From an uncultured Eubacteriales bacterium (GTDB lineage: Bacteria > Bacillota > Clostridia > Oscillospirales > UBA644): a stretch of 64,000 bases of DNA. The position numbers were made by a program, and so were the translations under genes. Each line of letters begins with the position of its first letter. The stretch's first letter is position 1. The notes beneath the pieces are model-generated. The model was not told the DNA's origin and searched no databases. It saw only the letters and a program-made list of their open reading frames with translations. Location of the stretch: positions 57,605 to 121,604 of the forward strand of contig CAKSBH010000006.1 of the NCBI GenBank assembly GCA_934438175.1, read 5' to 3'. Positions 60,750 to 64,000 of this stretch are shown here, piece by piece.

Positions 60750-63169
60750 AACAGAAATTTACGGTTACCGGAATGAGCTGCGCTGCGTGCAGTGCGGCGG
60801 TATCCCGTGCGGTTCAATCCCTCGACGGCGTTTCTGCCGCCGAGGTTGATCTGCTTTCCGGTGAAATGAATGTTGAGTATGACGAAAAGAAAACAACAGC
60901 AGATGATATTATCGCTGCGGTTCATCACGCCGGTTATTCCGCGTCTCTTTATCAGCGAGGCAGAAACGAGGCGCAGATCCGTGCCGACGAAACCCGGAAC
61001 CGTCTGAAGAAGCGGTTTCTTTGGTCGCTGTTGTTTATGATTCCTCTGATGTACCTTTCCATGGCAGATATGGTGCATCTTCCCATTCCGGAATTTTTCC
61101 GGCAGAATCTTCTGGCGTTTGCGCTGAGTCAGTTTGCGCTGGCGGGCGTCATTGCCGTGATTAGCCGGGATTTCTTTGTTCACGGCTATGCGGCATTGTT
61201 CCGCGGCTCGCCGGATATGAATTCGCTTGTGGCGCTCGGTTGCACGGCTTCCGAAGCGTACGGAATCTGGCTTTCCGTTTCGCTTCTTCTTTCCGGGCAG
61301 ACGCCGCACCATCTGCCGATGCTGTATTTTGAATCCGTCGGTATGATTCTGACGTTGGTAACGCTCGGAAAATTCCTGGAATCCCGCGCCAAGAAGAAAA
61401 CGACAGACAGTGTAACCAAACTGATGGATCTTACCCCGAAGGCGGTTACGGTTCTGCGGGACGGAAAGGAATACGTGGTGGATGCCGATGCCGTGCAGGT
61501 CGGAGATGTGGTCGTTGTCCGAGCCGGCGAGAGTTTTGCCGTGGACGGAACGGTGATAAAGGGCGAGGGGAGTGTGGACGCTTCCGTGATGACCGGCGAA
61601 AGCATGCCGGTTTCGGTCACCGTGGGGGATTCGGTACGCGCCGGCACGGTTCTGCGCGGCGGCTACCTGGAATTTGAAGCGCAGAAGGTCGGTGCCGATA
61701 CGGCTCTTGCCGGCATTGTGGAGTTTGTGAAAAACGCCGCTTCCTCCAAGGCGCCCGTTCAGCGGCTTGCCGATAAGATCTGCGGAATCTTTGTTCCCGT
61801 TGTCATCGGCATTGCCCTGGTAACGGCGGGCGTGTGGCTTTTGCTCGGTGCCGGAATCGAACGTGCGTTGACCGATGCGGTCTGTGTGCTGGTGATCGCC
61901 TGCCCCTGCGCTCTCGGAATCGCCACCCCGGTCGCGATCTCGGTCGGAACGGGAAAGGGCGCGGAAAACGGAATTCTGATCCGGGATGCGCAGGCAATGG
62001 AAGCCGTTGCGCATGCCGATACCGTTGTGTTTGACAAAACGGGAACGCTGACGGAGGGGCATCCCGCTGTCACACGCGTGGATGCGTACAACGGCACGGA
62101 GGATGCGTTGCTTGCGCTGGTTTCTTCGGTGGAGGCACGTTCCGAGCATCCGCTGGCAGCGGCAATCTGTGATGCGGCAAAAGGGCTTCCGCATGCCGAG
62201 GTAACGGGTTATGAAACGCTTTCCGGGCGCGGTGTGCGTGCGCTGGCGGACGGGAAAACCGTTCTTGCCGGAAACCGTCGCCTGATGGAGGAAAACGGCG
62301 TGTCGTTCCGGGCGGAAGGTGCCCGTGACGGCGAAACGGCGGTTCTGGTCGCGGTAGACGGAGCAGAAGCCGGTGCGATCTTCCTGTCCGACCCCATCCG
62401 GGAATCTTCGCTTACTGCCGTGCAGGGACTGAAAAAATTGGGAATCCGCACCGTGATGCTGACCGGAGACAGCCCGCTTGCGGCAAATGCCGTGGCAAAG
62501 GCCTTGCAGGTGGATGATGTTCTGGCAGGTGTTCTGCCGGAAAATAAGGCACAGGAAATCAACCGTCTGAAAGAGGCGGGGCACCACGTGGTGATGGTGG
62601 GCGACGGCATCAACGACGCTCCGGGTTTGGCATCGGCGGATGTCGGAGTTGCCGTGGGAAGCGGCACAGACATTGCCATGGACAGCGCCGATGTGATTCT
62701 TGCCGGAAACGGTGTTCTGGGAGTTTACGACCTCATCCGTCTCGGCAGAAAAACGCTTCGGGTCATCAAAGCGGGGCTTTTCTGGGCATTTTTTTACAAT
62801 GGAATCGGAATTCTGATTGCAACCGGTGCGTTGTCGTTTGCCGGAATCCAGCTGACGCCGATGATCGCCTCTGCGGCGATGAGCTTCAGTTCGGTTACCG
62901 TGGTTGCCAACGCGCTGCGGCTGCGTCGGTTCTCGTTTACAAAAGAAACGGAGGAAAACAACATGGAAATCAAATTGCATGTAGAAGGAATGCATTGCGA
63001 GCATTGCAAGGCATCGGTTGAGAAAGCATTGCGTGGGGTCCCCGGTGTTTCGCACGCCGAAGTGGATCTTCGTCGGAAGAGCGCAACCGTCCGGGCAGAG
63101 GGCGTGACGGTGGAAGCACTGATTGATGCCGTCCGGAATGCCGGATTTGACGCATCCGAGAAAAAATAA
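60746..63169 (+). CDS. copA: Cu+ exporting P1B-type ATPase with N- and C-terminal HMA domains
   Basis: 807 residues. ATG 60746 chosen over ATG 60740 because GGAG at 60735-60738 is seven bases before it; ATGA overlap with the previous gene. N-terminal HMA (GMSCAACSAAV), membrane CPCALGIATPVAIS (Cu group), MTGESMPV, DKTGTLTEGH and GDGINDAPGL. After the last helices a short linker (FTKETEENN) leads to a second HMA (residues 740-807, GMHCEHCKASV). Separate copZ genes often follow copA; here it is fused in frame, but see the internal start at 62963. Confidence 0.95.
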   Translation: MKQKFTVTGMSCAACSAAVSRAVQSLDGVSAAEVDLLSGEMNVEYDEKKTTADDIIAAVHHAGYSASLYQRGRNEAQIRADETRNRLKKRFLWSLLFMIPLMYLSMADMVHLPIPEFFRQNLLAFALSQFALAGVIAVISRDFFVHGYAALFRGSPDMNSLVALGCTASEAYGIWLSVSLLLSGQTPHHLPMLYFESVGMILTLVTLGKFLESRAKKKTTDSVTKLMDLTPKAVTVLRDGKEYVVDADAVQVGDVVVVRAGESFAVDGTVIKGEGSVDASVMTGESMPVSVTVGDSVRAGTVLRGGYLEFEAQKVGADTALAGIVEFVKNAASSKAPVQRLADKICGIFVPVVIGIALVTAGVWLLLGAGIERALTDAVCVLVIACPCALGIATPVAISVGTGKGAENGILIRDAQAMEAVAHADTVVFDKTGTLTEGHPAVTRVDAYNGTEDALLALVSSVEARSEHPLAAAICDAAKGLPHAEVTGYETLSGRGVRALADGKTVLAGNRRLMEENGVSFRAEGARDGETAVLVAVDGAEAGAIFLSDPIRESSLTAVQGLKKLGIRTVMLTGDSPLAANAVAKALQVDDVLAGVLPENKAQEINRLKEAGHHVVMVGDGINDAPGLASADVGVAVGSGTDIAMDSADVILAGNGVLGVYDLIRLGRKTLRVIKAGLFWAFFYNGIGILIATGALSFAGIQLTPMIASAAMSFSSVTVVANALRLRRFSFTKETEENNMEIKLHVEGMHCEHCKASVEKALRGVPGVSHAEVDLRRKSATVRAEGVTVEALIDAVRNAGFDASEKK
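62950..62965 (+). promoter_or_regulatory. internal ribosome-binding site and start inside copA
   Basis: GGAGG (62950-62954), eight bases, then in-frame ATG 62963 at codon 740. Initiation here would make a 68-residue HMA protein with the size and motif of the copper chaperone CopZ, in addition to full-length CopA. Confidence 0.6.
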
Positions 63170-63186
63170 GAAAAGGGGACAGAACT

Positions 63187-63858
63187 TTGGTTACGTTGGG
63201 AAACGACTGGGACGCCGTTCTTGGCGATGAATTTGAAAAGCCGTACTATCGGCAGTTGCGTGCTTTTTTGAAAGAGGAATATACGCATCACACGGTCTAT
63301 CCGTCCATGTATGATATTTTCAACGCTCTCAAAACAACGCCGTATTCCGATGTACGGGTGGTTCTGCTTGGGCAGGATCCGTATCACGGTCCCGGACAGG
63401 CACACGGCATGTGTTTTTCCGTCCGCAAAGGGGTCGAACCGCCTCCGTCGCTGGTCAATATCTTCCGGGAACTCCAGAGCGATCTCGGCATTGAACCGCC
63501 TCCGGACGGGGAACTGACCCCGTGGGCAAAAAGCGGCGTATTGCTTCTCAACACGGTTTTGACCGTGCGTGCCGGGCAACCGAACAGCCATCGGGGAAAG
63601 GGCTGGGAGATCTTCACGGATCGGGTTATTGCGGAAGTCAATCGCAGTGACCGCCCCACGGTATTTCTTTTGTGGGGAGCCAATGCCAAAGCAAAAATGC
63701 CGATGATTACCAATCCGAGGCATCTGGTGCTGACCGCGGCACATCCCAGTCCGCTTTCGGCGTACAACGGCTTTTTCGGATGCCGTCACTTTTCCAAAGC
63801 CAATGAATTTCTGGTACGGAATGGCAGACCTCCGGTCAACTGGGATCTGCGGGCATAA
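63187..63858 (+). CDS. ung: uracil-DNA glycosylase (family 1)
   Basis: 223 residues starting at TTG 63187 (AAAAGGGG upstream). Catalytic GQDPYHGPGQAHG with the water-activating Asp, and the DNA-minor-groove loop HPSPLSAYNGFFGC; NTVLTVRAGQPNSH between. Removes uracil from DNA. Located 17 bases after copA and probably read through from the metal operon. Confidence 0.96.
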   Translation: MVTLGNDWDAVLGDEFEKPYYRQLRAFLKEEYTHHTVYPSMYDIFNALKTTPYSDVRVVLLGQDPYHGPGQAHGMCFSVRKGVEPPPSLVNIFRELQSDLGIEPPPDGELTPWAKSGVLLLNTVLTVRAGQPNSHRGKGWEIFTDRVIAEVNRSDRPTVFLLWGANAKAKMPMITNPRHLVLTAAHPSPLSAYNGFFGCRHFSKANEFLVRNGRPPVNWDLRA

Positions 63859-63894
63859 ACAAGAATTCAGTGTTCGGGCTTCTTTCAAAAACAC

Positions 63895-63929
63895 AAAGGC
63901 GACAGCATCGCAATGCTGTCGCCTTTTTT
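63895..63929 (+). terminator. terminator after ung
   Basis: Fourteen-bp stem AAAGGCGACAGCAT (63895-63908) / ATGCTGTCGCCTTT (63913-63926), loop CGCA, then T residues. Confidence 0.95.
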
Positions 63930-63939
63930 GTCCCAAGAA

Positions 63940-63962
63940 AACCACGCGATAGTCGCGTGGTT
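63940..63962. other. perfect stem-loop before the last gene
   Basis: AACCACGCGA (63940-63949) / TCGCGTGGTT (63953-63962) with loop TAG. On the plus strand it is followed by A residues, on the minus strand by only a short T-rich stretch. It lies in the leader of the next gene and may control it. Confidence 0.6.
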
Positions 63963-63979
63963 CAAAAAAAGGTTAACCG

Positions 63980-64000
63980 ATGAAGAAAAAAATCCTCCTA
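63980..64000 (+). CDS. start of an exported protein gene, 3' cut by the window
   Basis: ATG 63980 then MKKKILL at the window edge: the positively charged start of a signal peptide. AAAAAAAGG lies seven bases upstream. Only seven codons are visible, so nothing more can be said. Confidence 0.5.

Overview
The window is a chromosomal segment of an anaerobic, spore-forming member of the Clostridia, most likely an uncultured gut lineage near the Oscillospiraceae (inference). Supporting signs are the Firmicutes-type S10-spc-alpha and nusA-infB operon orders, an [FeFe] hydrogenase fused to a NADH:ferredoxin-type electron chain, a germination protease (gpr), a THF riboswitch on a folT-like gene, strong GGAGG ribosome-binding sites, frequent TTG/GTG starts and many textbook sigma-A promoters with 17-base spacers. 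The DNA is moderately GC-rich, so almost every gene has long meaningless antisense ORFs.

Layout. 1-1.9 kb: a polar amino-acid ABC importer whose binding-protein gene is cut short. 2.0-18.1 kb: the complete S10-spc-alpha ribosomal superoperon (rpsJ to rplQ), with secY, adk, map, a KOW-domain protein, infA and rpoA, started by a TTGCAA/TATAAT promoter and a 350-base leader. 18.2-26.1 kb: rimP-nusA-rnpM(ylxR)-ylxQ-infB-rbfA-nrnA-truB-ribF. 26.1-33.4 kb: a PucR-type regulator, then ftsE-ftsX, a coiled-coil M23 protein, a catalytically dead S41/PDZ protein, an intact S41 protease and greA. 33.4-36.6 kb: lysS fused to an EMAP/Trbp111-like tRNA-binding domain, followed by an AT-rich island with an acetyltransferase gene and a second, broken copy of the lysS 3' end plus terminator.

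36.6-46.9 kb: an acetyltransferase, a SpoVB/MATE-type flippase, a PopT (DUF368) lipid-phosphate translocase, a small orphan membrane protein and a sodium:solute symporter; then THF riboswitch-folT, a small alarmone synthetase, and an operon of an unknown 120-residue protein with thyA and folA. Next come an orphan membrane protein paired with a geranylgeranyl-reductase-like flavoprotein. 47.0-53.1 kb: Na/Pi cotransporter-PhoU fusion and the three-gene NAD-linked [FeFe] hydrogenase operon. 53.1-57.8 kb: an apparently structured non-coding region, two divergent lipoproteins, gpr and a PTS-IIC-like membrane protein. 57.8-64.0 kb: rpsT, then a zinc-sensor-controlled metal efflux operon (ArsR/SmtB sensor, stand-alone HMA protein, Zn/Cd ATPase, Cu ATPase) and ung.

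Most of the window is housekeeping. I did not see CRISPR arrays, tRNA/rRNA genes, transposases or phage genes. The observations most worth following are: the S41 pseudoprotease placed directly before its active homologue in an FtsEX cell-wall operon; the LysRS-EMAP fusion whose 3' end is duplicated around an AT-rich acetyltransferase insertion; a CopA whose C-terminal metal-binding domain carries its own internal ribosome-binding site and start codon; and a roughly 250-base structured, gene-free stretch downstream of the hydrogenase operon.
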